Shown: positions 40,296 to 50,035, counted from the stretch's first letter. The stretch: DNA of 63,067 nucleotides from Nocardioides zeae (GCF_010686755.1 NZ_JAAGXA010000018.1:1-63067); one strand, 5' to 3'. Made by a program: numbers and translations. The notes: generated by a model not told the origin, from the sequence alone.

Positions 40296-41915
40296 TTGAA
40301 CGCCATCTCCACGCCCGAGACCGACGCCCCCGTGAACGCCGCCCCCGCGCCGACCCTCGTCGACGACCGCCTCGCCTGGTGGGCGCGGCAGACGCCCGAC
40401 GCCCCGGCGATGACCTACCGCCAGCGCACGTGGTCGTGGGCGCAGTGGGAGGACCGGGTGCGCCGCCTCGCGGGCGCCCTGGCCGCCGCGGGCATCGGTC
40501 GTGGCGACGTCGTCTCGTTCCTCGACAAGAACCACCCGGCCTGCGTGGAGCTGTCGCTGGCGGCGGGCTCGCTGGGCGCGGCCAACGCCATCGTCAACTG
40601 GCGCAGCGCGGGCGACGAGGTCGACTACGCCGTCAACGACTCGGGGGCACGGATCCTCGTCGTCGGTGCCGAGCTCATGCCCACCATCGACGCGATCCGG
40701 GACCGCCTGACCGACGTCGAGCGCATCGTGGTGGTCACCCCCGACGGCACCACGGAGGACGGCGAGCCCGACGAGTACGAGTCCTGGTTGGCCGCCAGCG
40801 AGCCCCGTGCCCGCGCGGCCGACGTGGAGCCCGACGACACCTGCCTCGTCATGTACTCCTCCGGCACCACGGGGCGGCCCAAGGGCGTCATGCTGACCCA
40901 CCGCAACATGGTGAGCCACACGGTCAACGCCCACGACGGCTGGGAGTTCGAGCCGGGCGACGTCTCGCTGGTGGCGATGCCGCTGTTCCACGTCGGCGGG
41001 TCGTCGTACGTGCTCTTCGGCATCCACGACGGCATCCCGTCGATCATGGCGCGCGAGCCCGACGGCGCCTCGCTGGCCGGCGCGATCCTCGGCGGCGCCA
41101 ACAAGACGTTCCTCGTGCCGGCCGTGCTGGCCCAGGTGCTGCAGTCCGGGCCCGACGCGATCAAGCTGTTCGGCGCCCTGACCGCCTACACGTACGGCGC
41201 GGCCCCGATGCCGCCGCCGCTGCTGCGGGCGGCGATGGAGGCCTGGCCGGGCACCGACTTCATCCAGGTGTACGGGCTGACCGAGGTCGCCGGCGTCGCG
41301 ACCCACCTCATGCCCGACCACCACCGCGACACCGAGCACCCGGAGCGCCTCGTGTCCGCCGGAGTGGCGGTGCCCGAGATGGAGGTGCGGGTGGTCGACC
41401 CGACCGGCGCGGACGTCCCGACGGGGGAGAGCGGCGAGATCTGGCTGCGCGGGCCCCAGGTCATGAAGGGCTACCTCAACAAGCCCGAGGAGACCGCGAA
41501 GGTGCTCACCGCGGACGGCTGGTTCCGCACGGGCGACGTGGGTCGGTTCGACGACGGGGGCTTCCTCTTCGTGTACGACCGCATCAAGGACATGATCATC
41601 TCGGGCGGCGAGAACATCTACAGCCCCGAGGTCGAGCGCGTGCTGGCGGAGCACCCGGCCGTGCTCGAGTGCGCCGTCATCGGCGTGCCCGACGACCGCT
41701 GGGGCGAGACGGTGAAGGCGGTCGTGGCGCTCAAGCCGGACACCACCGCCACCGAGGAGGAGATCATCGCCTTCTGCCGCGAGCGCCTGGCCGGGTTCAA
41801 GTGCCCGCGGTCGGTCGACGTGCTCCCGGCCCTCCCGCGCAACCCGACGGGCAAGATCCTCAAGCGGGACCTGCGCTCGCCGTACTGGGACGGTCGCGGC
41901 TCCGCGATCGTGTGA
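40296..41915 (+). CDS. Acyl-CoA synthetase (AMP-dependent ligase, fatty-acid-CoA ligase type)
   Basis: A 539-residue ANL-superfamily enzyme activating a carboxylic acid, probably a fatty acid, through an acyl-adenylate. The P-loop YSSGTTGRPKG is near residue 190, QVYGLTEVAG near 322, GWFRTGD near 408 and the C-terminal catalytic Lys in NPTGKILKRDL near 522. The TTG start follows GGAGGG by 9 nt. A perfect hairpin follows the gene, so it probably does not share a transcript with the synthetase downstream. Confidence 0.92.
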   Translation: MNAISTPETDAPVNAAPAPTLVDDRLAWWARQTPDAPAMTYRQRTWSWAQWEDRVRRLAGALAAAGIGRGDVVSFLDKNHPACVELSLAAGSLGAANAIVNWRSAGDEVDYAVNDSGARILVVGAELMPTIDAIRDRLTDVERIVVVTPDGTTEDGEPDEYESWLAASEPRARAADVEPDDTCLVMYSSGTTGRPKGVMLTHRNMVSHTVNAHDGWEFEPGDVSLVAMPLFHVGGSSYVLFGIHDGIPSIMAREPDGASLAGAILGGANKTFLVPAVLAQVLQSGPDAIKLFGALTAYTYGAAPMPPPLLRAAMEAWPGTDFIQVYGLTEVAGVATHLMPDHHRDTEHPERLVSAGVAVPEMEVRVVDPTGADVPTGESGEIWLRGPQVMKGYLNKPEETAKVLTADGWFRTGDVGRFDDGGFLFVYDRIKDMIISGGENIYSPEVERVLAEHPAVLECAVIGVPDDRWGETVKAVVALKPDTTATEEEIIAFCRERLAGFKCPRSVDVLPALPRNPTGKILKRDLRSPYWDGRGSAIV

Positions 41916-41930
41916 CGCAGCCGCGGTGGC

Positions 41931-41954
41931 GGGAGGGGACGGTCGTCCCCTCCC
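41931..41954. terminator. perfect 11-bp hairpin after the acyl-CoA ligase gene
   Basis: GGGAGGGGACG (41931-41941) and its exact inverse (41944-41954) lie 15 nt after the ligase stop and 10 nt before the proposed start of the Pls-like synthetase. The next gene then needs its own promoter inside or just after this element, or the hairpin acts as an attenuator. Confidence 0.75.
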
Positions 41955-41964
41955 GTTCACCTCG

Positions 41965-44900
41965 ATGCTCGATCATGCGCCGGTGACCGACCTGCTCGAC
42001 CCGCTGCGCCGTGCCCACCTCGCCCCGCCGGAGCGCACCCTCGTCGACGTGCTCCGCGCGACCGTCGCCCAGGCAGCCGACGAGCCGGCGGTGGACGCGA
42101 GCGACGGCGTCCTCACCTACGCCGAGCTCGAGGAGTCCGCGACCGGGCTGGCGGCCGAGCTCGCGGGGCACGGCGTGGGCCCGGGCAGCAAGGTCGGCGT
42201 GCGGGTCACGTCCGGCACCACCGACCTGTACGTCGCGATCCTCGGCGTCCTGCTCGCCGGCGCCGCCTACGTGCCGGTCGACGCCGACGACCCGGAGGAG
42301 CGGGCGACCCTCGTCTTCGGCGAGGCCGACGTGGCGGCCGTGGTGGGGGACGACCTCGTCCTCGACGTACGCCGGCCGGGTGCGCCCCGCGAGCTCGCGG
42401 AGCCGTCGCCCGACGACGACGCCTGGGTGATCTTCACGTCGGGCTCGACCGGCAAGCCGAAGGGTGTCGCGGTCACCCACCGCAACGCGGCGGCCTTCGT
42501 GGACGCCGAGTCCCGCATGTTCCTGCAGGCGGCGCCGCTGGGCGTCGGTGACCGCGTCATGGCCGGGCTGTCCGTGGCCTTCGACGCGAGCTGCGAGGAG
42601 ATCTGGCTGGCCTGGCGGTACGGCGCGTGCCTGGTCCCCGCCCCGCGGGCCCTCGTGCGCTCGGGGATCGACGTCGGTCCGTGGCTCGTCGCCAACCGGG
42701 TCACCGTCGTGTCGACGGTCCCGACGCTCGTCGCGCTGTGGCCCGCCGAGGCCCTCGAGCGCGTGCGCCTGCTCATCATGGGCGGGGAGGCCTGCCCGCC
42801 GGAGCTGGCAGCACGGCTGGCGCGGCCGGGGCGGGAGGTGTGGAACACCTACGGGCCGACGGAGGCGACCGTGGTGGCGTGCGGCTGCGAGCTGACGGGG
42901 GAGCCGCCCGTGCGCATCGGCCTGCCGCTCGACGGCTGGGACCTCGCCGTGGTCGACCCGGCCACCGGGGTCCCCGTGGCCGAGGGCGAGCCGGGCGAGC
43001 TGATCATCGGCGGGGTCGGCCTCGCCCGCTACCTCGACCCGGAGAAGGACGCCGAGAAGTACGCCCCGATGCCCACCCTGGGCTGGGAGCGGGCCTACCG
43101 CTCCGGGGACATCGTGGTCAACGACCCCGCGGGCCTGCTCTTCGCCGGCCGCGCCGACGACCAGGTCAAGCTGGGCGGACGCCGCATCGAGCTCGGCGAG
43201 GTCGACTCCGCCCTCCTCGCCCTGCCCGGCGTCCAGGGCGCCGCGGCGGCCGTGCGCCGGACGGCGGCGGGCAACCAGCTGCTGGTCGGGTACGTCGCGG
43301 TGGACCCCGACTTCGACCCCACCGCCTCCCTCGACCGGTTGCGCAGCTCGCTCCCGGCGGCGCTCGTGCCCCGCCTGGCGGTGGTGGACACGATGCCCAC
43401 CCGCACCTCGGGCAAGGTCGACCGCGACGCGCTGCCGTGGCCGCTGCCGGGCGCGGCCGGTGCCGGCGGCGGCGCGGGGAGCCCCGACGACCTCAGCGAC
43501 ACCGAGTCGTGGATCGCCGAGCTGTGGCTGGAGGTGCTCGGCGCCGACGTCACGGGACCCGACGCCGACTTCTTCGACCTCGGCGGTGGCAGCCTCACGG
43601 CGGCGCAGATGGTCTCCCGCCTCCGCTCCCGGTTCCCGGAGGTCGCCGTGGGCGACATCTACGAGCGGCCCAGCGTGGGCGGGCTCGCGGCGTACCTCGA
43701 CGGGCTCGCGGCACCGCAGCCCGCCGAGCGGGACCGCCCGGTCCGACCCATCCCCGTGAAGAGCCAGGCCGGGCAGGTGGTCGGCACCCTCGGCGTGCGC
43801 GCCGTCGGCGGCCTGCGGTGGGTCGCGTGGACGCTGGTCGCCTCGACCATCGCCGGTGAGGTCGCCGACCTCGCCTGGCTGCCGTCGGCCCCGTGGTGGG
43901 TCCTCCTGCTCCTGTGGCTCACCCTGCTCACCCCGCCGGGTCGCATCCTGCTCGCCGCCGGCCAGGCCCGCCTGCTGCTCGCCGGGATCGCCCCGGGGGA
44001 GCACCCGCGAGGGGGCAAGGTGCACCTGCGGCTGTGGCTGGCGGACCGCCTCGCCGACGAGATCGGCGCGACGGCGCTCGCGGGCGCGCCCCTCATGACC
44101 TGGTACGCCCGGCTGCTCGGCGCCCGCATCGGTCGCGACGTCGACCTGCACTCCCTGCCGGGGGTGACCGGCATGCTCACGCTGGGCAAGGGCTGCTCCG
44201 TCGAGCCCGAGGTCGACCTCTCGGGTTACTGGATCGACGGCGACGTCGTGCGGCTCGGCCCGATCGAGGTCGGGGCGCGGGCCCGGATCGGTGCCCGCAG
44301 CACGCTGTGCCCCGGAGCGCGCGTGGAGGCGGGCGCGGAGGTCGCGCCCGGCTCCGCGGTGTTCGGCAGCGTTCCGGCGGGCGAGTTCTGGTCGGGGTCG
44401 CCGGCGCGGCGTCGCCGCAAGGACGCGCGGGGGCCGTGGCAGGAGCGGCCGGTGCGCAGCCGGGCGTGGGTCGCGGCGTACGCCCTCGCCGCCGTCGTGG
44501 TCGGGCTCCTCCCGGCGGCCGCGATCGGCGTCGGCCTCCTCGTCGCGCTGCCGGGCCTCGGGGACGTCGACGGGTACGGCGCGCTGCTGGCCCACCTGCT
44601 CGTGCGGACCCCGTTCGCGGTGGTGCTGGCGCTGCTCGTGCTGGCGTTCCTCGTGTGGCTGGTGGTGCGGCTGTGCGGGGTCGGCGTGCGGGCCGGGGTG
44701 CACCCGGTGCGCAGCGGCCCGGCGCTCGCGGTCTGGACGACGATGCGCGTGCTCGACGAGGCGCGGACCTGGCTCTACGGGCTCTACGCCTCGTCCCTCA
44801 CGCCGTTCTGGTTGCGTGCCCTGGGGGCGCGGATCGGCTCGGGGGTCGAGGCCTCGACGGTGCTGATGATCCCCTCGCTGACGCAGGTCAACGACCACTC

Positions 44901-45876
44901 GTTCCTGGCCGACGACACGCTCATCGGTGGCTACGAGCTCGGCGGCGGCTGGCTGCGGGCCGAGCGCGTCAAGATCGGCAAGCGCGCGTTCGTCGGCAAC
45001 TCCGGCATGGCCGCTCCGGGCCGCAAGGTGCCGAAGGCGTCCCTGGTGGCCGTGCTCTCCGCGGCGCCGCAGCGCAAGACGGCGCGGTCGGGGGAGTCGT
45101 GGCTCGGCAGCCCGCCCGCCCCGCTGCGCCGCACCGCCGAGGACGGCGACGGCACCCGCACCTACGCCCCCGCCCGCCGCCTGCACGTCTTCCGCGCGCT
45201 CGTCGAGGTCTGCCGCGTCGTGCCCGTCGTGCTCGGCACGATGCTGGCGGTGACGGTCGTCGTGGCCCTGGGGGCGCTCCTCGACACGGGTGGGCCGGCC
45301 CTCGGTGCGCTCCTGGCCGTCGTGCTCGCCGGACCCCTGCTGGCGGTCGCCGGCCTCGTCGCCGCCGGTGTCGCGGTGGCGGCCAAGTGGGTGCTCGTGG
45401 GCCGCATGGGCCCGGGCCAGCACCCGCTGTGGAGCTCCTTCGTGTGGCGCAACGAGCTCGCCGACTCGTTCGTCGAGACGCTCGCGGTGCCGTGGTTCGC
45501 CCGCACCGTGACCGGCACGCCGCTGCTCAACCTGTGGTTCCGTGCCATGGGCGCCCGGATCGGGCGGGGCGTGTGGGTGGACACGCACTGGCTGCCCGAG
45601 GCGGACCTCGTCCACCTCGACGACGGCGCGACGGTCAACGCGGGCACGGTCGTGCAGACCCACCTGTTCCACGACCGGGTGCTCCAGCTCGACCGGGTGC
45701 GCCTGCGCCGGGGCGCGACCCTCGGTCCCAACAGCGTCATCCTCCCGGCGGCGGAGCTCGGGCGGCACGCTACGGTGGGCCCGGTGTCCCTGGTCATGCG
45801 CGGTGAGTCCGTCCCCGACAAGACAGCCTGGATCGGCAACCCGATCGGCCCGTGGGCCCCGGTGAGCGGCTCGTGA
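41965..45876 (+). CDS. Pls/PosA-family membrane-bound nonribosomal peptide synthetase
   Basis: About 1303 residues, close to the 1319 of Streptomyces albulus epsilon-poly-L-lysine synthetase. The order is the same: adenylation domain (about 25-490; FTSGSTGKPKG near 156, NTYGPTEA, GKVDRDALP), carrier domain with Ser543 in DLGGGSL, then six membrane helices (pairs near 612-670, 832-895 and 1080-1145) alternating with three related C-terminal domains of hexapeptide-like character. Enzymes of this type polymerise one cationic amino acid through side-chain amide bonds. The binding-pocket region has FDASCEE, i.e. an acidic residue at the position equivalent to 239, compatible with a basic substrate; the monomer cannot be fixed. 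The start is uncertain: ATG 41965 is preferred, GTG 41926 or 41983 are possible. Confidence 0.9.
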   Translation: MLDHAPVTDLLDPLRRAHLAPPERTLVDVLRATVAQAADEPAVDASDGVLTYAELEESATGLAAELAGHGVGPGSKVGVRVTSGTTDLYVAILGVLLAGAAYVPVDADDPEERATLVFGEADVAAVVGDDLVLDVRRPGAPRELAEPSPDDDAWVIFTSGSTGKPKGVAVTHRNAAAFVDAESRMFLQAAPLGVGDRVMAGLSVAFDASCEEIWLAWRYGACLVPAPRALVRSGIDVGPWLVANRVTVVSTVPTLVALWPAEALERVRLLIMGGEACPPELAARLARPGREVWNTYGPTEATVVACGCELTGEPPVRIGLPLDGWDLAVVDPATGVPVAEGEPGELIIGGVGLARYLDPEKDAEKYAPMPTLGWERAYRSGDIVVNDPAGLLFAGRADDQVKLGGRRIELGEVDSALLALPGVQGAAAAVRRTAAGNQLLVGYVAVDPDFDPTASLDRLRSSLPAALVPRLAVVDTMPTRTSGKVDRDALPWPLPGAAGAGGGAGSPDDLSDTESWIAELWLEVLGADVTGPDADFFDLGGGSLTAAQMVSRLRSRFPEVAVGDIYERPSVGGLAAYLDGLAAPQPAERDRPVRPIPVKSQAGQVVGTLGVRAVGGLRWVAWTLVASTIAGEVADLAWLPSAPWWVLLLLWLTLLTPPGRILLAAGQARLLLAGIAPGEHPRGGKVHLRLWLADRLADEIGATALAGAPLMTWYARLLGARIGRDVDLHSLPGVTGMLTLGKGCSVEPEVDLSGYWIDGDVVRLGPIEVGARARIGARSTLCPGARVEAGAEVAPGSAVFGSVPAGEFWSGSPARRRRKDARGPWQERPVRSRAWVAAYALAAVVVGLLPAAAIGVGLLVALPGLGDVDGYGALLAHLLVRTPFAVVLALLVLAFLVWLVVRLCGVGVRAGVHPVRSGPALAVWTTMRVLDEARTWLYGLYASSLTPFWLRALGARIGSGVEASTVLMIPSLTQVNDHSFLADDTLIGGYELGGGWLRAERVKIGKRAFVGNSGMAAPGRKVPKASLVAVLSAAPQRKTARSGESWLGSPPAPLRRTAEDGDGTRTYAPARRLHVFRALVEVCRVVPVVLGTMLAVTVVVALGALLDTGGPALGALLAVVLAGPLLAVAGLVAAGVAVAAKWVLVGRMGPGQHPLWSSFVWRNELADSFVETLAVPWFARTVTGTPLLNLWFRAMGARIGRGVWVDTHWLPEADLVHLDDGATVNAGTVVQTHLFHDRVLQLDRVRLRRGATLGPNSVILPAAELGRHATVGPVSLVMRGESVPDKTAWIGNPIGPWAPVSGS

Positions 45877-47192
45877 GCCAGCTCCCCACCGCCGACGACT
45901 ACCTGCCCGGCCACGGCGACCGGTCCTGGTCGGCGCGCTCCTACGAGCTCGACCTGTCCTACAAGGTGGTGGGCAACCGCCTGGCGGGGGAGGCCCGCAT
46001 CGACGTGGAGGTGCTCGAGCGCACCGACCGCCTCGTGCTCGACCTCGCCCACCTCGACGTCGCGAAGGTGACCGTCGGCGGCAAGGCGCCGGCGAAGTTC
46101 GAGAAGCGGCGCCACCGGCTGGTCGTGCGGCTGCGGGAGAAGGCGGCGGCCGGCACGCGCCTCGCGCTGGTCGTCAAGTACGGCGGCCACCCCCGCCCGG
46201 TGGTGGAGAAGCACCACGGCGACGCGGGCTGGGAGGAGCTCTCCGACGGCGTGATCGTCGCCGGCCAGCCCCACGGTGCGCCGACCTGGTTCCCCTGCAA
46301 CGACCGACCCGACGACAAGGCGACGTACCGCATCACGGTCACCACCGACGTGGGCTACACGGTCGTCTCCAACGGCCTGCTCGACGAGCGCCGCCGCCGC
46401 GGGTCCAGCGAGTCCTGGACCTACGTCATGGACGTCCCCATGGCGACGTACCTCGCCACCGTGCAGATCGGGCGCTACGACATCGTCGAGCACGCGGGTC
46501 CCGTGCCGCTCTTCTCCGCCGTGCCCCAGGGCACCGGTCGCCACCCCACCGACGCGTACGACGCGGGCTTCGGCCGCCAGGCCGACATGCTGCGCGCGTT
46601 CGAGGGCTGGTTCGGGCCCTACCCGTTCGGCTCCTACGCAGCGGTCGTCACGGGCGACGACCTCGAGATCCCGCTGGAGAGCCAGAGCCTGTCGACCTTC
46701 GGCAAGAACTTCGTCTCCGAGGAGTGGGAGCAGGTGCGGCTCGTCGCCCACGAGCTGGCCCACCAGTGGTTCGGCAACATCGTGACCCTGCGCCACTGGC
46801 GCGACATCTGGCTCCACGAGGGCTTCGCCTGCTACAGCGAGTGGCTGTGGTCGGAGGAGTCGGGCCGCGAGACCGCGCAGTGGTGGGCGGAGCACCACCA
46901 CGCGAGGCTCGCGGAGGCCGACCAGGACCTGGCCCTCGTCGACCCCGGTCCGGAGCTGATGTTCGACGACCGCGTCTACAAGCGGGGCGCCCTCACGCTG
47001 CACGTGCTGCGGTCCACCCTCGGTGACGACGCGTTCTTCGACCTGCTGCGGGGCTGGACCTCCGAGCACGCGGGCGGCTCGGTCACGACCGAGGACTTCC
47101 TCGCCTTCGCCGGCGCCCGCACGGGCACCGACGTGGCGGGTCTCCTGCGGCCGTGGCTCGCGCAGAAGAAGCTCCCCGCCCTCCCGCGCTGA
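45873..47192 (+). CDS. M1 family (gluzincin) metallopeptidase
   Basis: 439 residues. The GTG start overlaps the synthetase stop (GTGA), showing translational coupling. The zinc site is HELAH at 293-297 with Glu316 exactly 18 residues later (HEXXH-X18-E). The substrate motif reads IPLESQ where classical M1 enzymes have GAMEN. It has an N-terminal beta domain and lacks the large C-terminal helical domain of full-length aminopeptidase N. No signal peptide is visible. Coupling to a Pls-type synthetase suggests trimming or degradation of its product, as epsilon-polylysine producers carry a zinc aminopeptidase acting on the polymer; this is inference. Confidence 0.9.
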   Translation: MSQLPTADDYLPGHGDRSWSARSYELDLSYKVVGNRLAGEARIDVEVLERTDRLVLDLAHLDVAKVTVGGKAPAKFEKRRHRLVVRLREKAAAGTRLALVVKYGGHPRPVVEKHHGDAGWEELSDGVIVAGQPHGAPTWFPCNDRPDDKATYRITVTTDVGYTVVSNGLLDERRRRGSSESWTYVMDVPMATYLATVQIGRYDIVEHAGPVPLFSAVPQGTGRHPTDAYDAGFGRQADMLRAFEGWFGPYPFGSYAAVVTGDDLEIPLESQSLSTFGKNFVSEEWEQVRLVAHELAHQWFGNIVTLRHWRDIWLHEGFACYSEWLWSEESGRETAQWWAEHHHARLAEADQDLALVDPGPELMFDDRVYKRGALTLHVLRSTLGDDAFFDLLRGWTSEHAGGSVTTEDFLAFAGARTGTDVAGLLRPWLAQKKLPALPR

Positions 47193-47995
47193 TGGGCCTG
47201 CCGCACCGCGCCGCGCGCTGGCGCCCCTGGCCGCACGCGGACCGGGAGGTCCGCAGCTGCGGGTGGCGTGGACACGTCACGTACGCCCCCGACGAGCCCG
47301 CGCTGGCGCGCCGGCTCGAGGTCGCGACGGCGGCCGGTCCGGCGTGGCGCTGCCTCCGCTGCGGTGCCTTCGTGCCGGGTGAGCCGCGCGGCCGCGGGCC
47401 CGCCGAGCAGGCGCCGGTCGTGCTGCGTGGTCGGCTGCTGCGGGACGCGTGGGTCCTGCGGCTGCTCGCCGTGGACCGCTTCGCGCGGGGCGGGTTCCTG
47501 CTCCTGCTCGCCGGGGTGCTCGTCTACTTCGACGAGCGGCGCGACGTGTTCCGCAGCTACGTCGAGCAGGACCTCCCGAGCTTCCGGCCGCTCGTCGACG
47601 AGCTCGGCATCGACCCCAAGCAGGGCATCGCGGGGATCGTGCTCGAGCTCTTCGAGGTCAGCCACGAGCGGCTCGTGTGGATCACCGTCGGGATCGCGGC
47701 GTACGGGCTCCTGCTGCTGCTCGAGGGCGTCGGGCTGTGGGGCATGCGGCGTTGGGGCGAGTACGTCGCCACGGCCGCCACCGCCGTCTTCCTGCCGTTC
47801 GAGGTGGCCGGGCTCGTCGGTCACCTCAGCCTGCTGCTGGCCGCGACCTTCCTCGTCAACCTGTTCCTGGTCGCCTACCTCGTGTGGACCAAGCGCCTCT
47901 TCGGCGTGCGCGGCGGCCGCCGTGCCTGGGACGCCGAGCGGCGCCAGAACTCCCTCCTCGAGGTCGAGGGCGCGGCCGGGTCCGCGGGGGGCTGA
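47192..47995 (+). CDS. DUF2127 family membrane protein
   Basis: 267 residues. The ATG shares one base with the preceding stop (TGATG), so it belongs to the same operon as the synthetase and peptidase. The N-terminal 75 residues hold two Cys pairs (SCGW and CLRCGAF), possibly a zinc ribbon. The rest has four hydrophobic helices with an intervening amphipathic segment, typical of DUF2127. Function is unknown. An alternative upstream GTG inside the peptidase gene is unlikely. Confidence 0.85.
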   Translation: MGLPHRAARWRPWPHADREVRSCGWRGHVTYAPDEPALARRLEVATAAGPAWRCLRCGAFVPGEPRGRGPAEQAPVVLRGRLLRDAWVLRLLAVDRFARGGFLLLLAGVLVYFDERRDVFRSYVEQDLPSFRPLVDELGIDPKQGIAGIVLELFEVSHERLVWITVGIAAYGLLLLLEGVGLWGMRRWGEYVATAATAVFLPFEVAGLVGHLSLLLAATFLVNLFLVAYLVWTKRLFGVRGGRRAWDAERRQNSLLEVEGAAGSAGG

Positions 47996-48063
47996 AGCCG
48001 CGTCGTACCGGGTCCGTGGGGTGTCCTGGAGCCGCAGAAGCGCGGATCGGCCCCTCGGCGCAC

Positions 48064-48069
48064 TACCGT
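48064..48069 (+). promoter_or_regulatory. candidate -10 element of the DEAD-box gene
   Basis: TACCGT ends 6 nt before the GTG start at 48076; the intervening G-run could also serve as a weak ribosome-binding site. Confidence 0.4.
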
Positions 48070-48075
48070 TGGGGG

Positions 48076-49860
48076 GTGAGCGACGCAGCAGACCCCGCAA
48101 CGACCCCCGCAACGAACCCCGTGACCTTCGCCGACCTGGGCCTGGGCGAGACCGTCCTGAAGGCCCTCAAGGGTGTCGGCTACGAGAGCCCGTCGGCCAT
48201 CCAGGCGCAGACGATCCCGCAGCTGCTGGAGGGTCGCGACGTCGTCGGCCTGGCGCAGACCGGCACCGGCAAGACCGCGGCGTTCGCGCTGCCGGTGCTG
48301 GACCGCCTCGACCTCAAGCAGAAGACGCCGCAGGCGCTCGTGCTCGCGCCGACGCGCGAGCTGGCCCTCCAGGTGTGCGAGGCCTTCGAGAAGTACGCCG
48401 CGGGCAGCCGCGTCAGCGTGCTCCCGGTCTACGGCGGTCAGGGCTACGGGGTGCAGCTCTCCGCGCTCCGCCGTGGCGTCCACGTCGTCGTCGGCACGCC
48501 CGGCCGCATCATGGACCACCTCGACAAGGGCACGCTCGACCTCAGCGAGCTGCGCTTCCTCGTGCTGGACGAGGCCGACGAGATGCTCAACATGGGCTTC
48601 GCGGAGGACGTCGAGACGATCCTCGCCGAGACGCCCGACGAGAAGCAGGTCGCGCTCTTCAGCGCCACCATGCCGGCCCAGATCCGCCGCCTGTCCTCGC
48701 GGTACCTCAACGACCCGGTCGAGATCACCGTCAAGGCCACGACGGCGACGGCCGCGAACATCACGCAGCGCTACCTCATCTGCAGCTACCCGCAGAAGGT
48801 CGACGCCCTGACGCGCATCCTCGAGGTCGAGAACTTCGAGGGCATGATCGTCTTCGTCCGCACGAAGCACGAGACGGAGACCCTCGCGGAGAAGCTGCGC
48901 GCCCGCGGGTTCTCGGCCGCCGCCATCAACGGCGACGTCGCCCAGGTGCAGCGCGAGCGCACGGTCAACCAGCTGAAGTCCGCCAAGCTGGACGTGCTCG
49001 TCGCGACCGACGTGGCGGCCCGTGGCCTCGACGTCGAGCGCATCAGCCACGTCGTGAACTACGACATCCCCACCGACACCGAGTCCTACGTGCACCGCAT
49101 CGGCCGCACCGGGCGCGCGGGTCGGTCGGGCGACGCCATCTCGTTCGTGACGCCGCGGGAGAAGTACCTGCTCCGCCACATCGAGAAGGCCACGCGCCAG
49201 CCGCTCACGCAGATGTCGCTGCCCAGCGTGGACGACGTGAACTCGACCCGCCTGGCCCGCTTCGACGACCAGATCACCGAGGCGCTGGCCTCGCCGCGCG
49301 TGGGGTTCTTCCGTGACGTGGTGCAGCACTACGTCGCCCACCACGACGTGCCCGAGATCGACGTGGCCGCGGCGCTGGCGGTCGTGCTGCAGGGCGAGGA
49401 GCCGCTGCTGCTCGACCCCGAGTCCGACCGGGCGCGCGAGCGCCGCGAGCGGGCGGAGCGCCCCGAGCGTCCGGAGCGGGGCGACCGCCCCGAGCGGGGG
49501 GACCGACCGCAGCGGGGACGGGACGACTCCCGCGGGCGCCGCGGGGACCCGGACCGCCCGATGGCGACCTACCGCATCGCGGTCGGCAAGCGGCAGAAGG
49601 TGGAGCCGCGCCAGATCGTGGGCGCGATCGCCAACGAGGGCCACCTCTCGCGCCGCGACTTCGGGCACATCCAGATCCGACCGGACCACTCGCTCGTCGA
49701 GCTGCCGGCCGACCTGCCCGCCTCGACGTGGGACGCGCTGAGCGGCACCCGCATCTCGGGCAAGCTCATCGAGCTGACGCTCGACGAGGGCGCCCCCGCC
49801 GGTCGCCCGCACCGCTCCGACCGTCCCGACCGCGGCCGCCCGGCCCGCCGTCGCGACTGA
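48076..49860 (+). CDS. DEAD-box ATP-dependent RNA helicase (DeaD/CsdA-like)
   Basis: 594 residues. The Q motif (FADLGLGETV, SAIQAQTIP) precedes motif I AQTGTGKT near residue 62, PTREL, DEAD near 165 in VLDEADEML, SAT in LFSATMP, and the C-terminal HRIGRTGRAGR. An Arg/Glu/Asp/Pro-rich linker (about 455-495) leads to a DbpA-type RNA-binding domain (YRIAVGKRQKVEPRQIVG to ISGKLIELTL) and a short RGR-type tail. Such helicases remodel structured RNA in ribosome assembly, mRNA decay and cold adaptation. The start GTG is chosen for position relative to a TACCGT box and the Q-motif region. Confidence 0.95.
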   Translation: MSDAADPATTPATNPVTFADLGLGETVLKALKGVGYESPSAIQAQTIPQLLEGRDVVGLAQTGTGKTAAFALPVLDRLDLKQKTPQALVLAPTRELALQVCEAFEKYAAGSRVSVLPVYGGQGYGVQLSALRRGVHVVVGTPGRIMDHLDKGTLDLSELRFLVLDEADEMLNMGFAEDVETILAETPDEKQVALFSATMPAQIRRLSSRYLNDPVEITVKATTATAANITQRYLICSYPQKVDALTRILEVENFEGMIVFVRTKHETETLAEKLRARGFSAAAINGDVAQVQRERTVNQLKSAKLDVLVATDVAARGLDVERISHVVNYDIPTDTESYVHRIGRTGRAGRSGDAISFVTPREKYLLRHIEKATRQPLTQMSLPSVDDVNSTRLARFDDQITEALASPRVGFFRDVVQHYVAHHDVPEIDVAAALAVVLQGEEPLLLDPESDRARERRERAERPERPERGDRPERGDRPQRGRDDSRGRRGDPDRPMATYRIAVGKRQKVEPRQIVGAIANEGHLSRRDFGHIQIRPDHSLVELPADLPASTWDALSGTRISGKLIELTLDEGAPAGRPHRSDRPDRGRPARRRD

Positions 49861-49905
49861 GCCCCGCCCGACCCGCCCGACCCCGCTCGACCCCGCTCGA
49901 CCCCG

Positions 49906-49953
49906 GGACGTCATGCGGAGCGGAGGCCCCGGCCGCCGCTTCGCATGACGTCC
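49906..49953. repeat. dispersed palindrome, copy 2 (GGACGTCATGCG family)
   Basis: Arms 49906-49928 and 49931-49953 match at 21 of 23 positions around CC. The outer 12 bases are identical to the copy at 32185-32232, and like it this copy lies between convergent genes. Direct CCCGCTCGAC repeats precede it (49881-49904). Confidence 0.88.
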
Positions 49954-50035
49954 TCGAGGAGGGCCGGAAATGCACGCGTCCCCGACGTCCGTGGAGGACG
50001 TCGGGGACGCGTGCGGGCGGGGCAGCGGGCGTGCG

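Noticed and set aside
41860..45768. Open frame of about 1300 codons opposite the Pls-like synthetase
   Set aside because: A codon-bias shadow; the synthetase has the full domain series.
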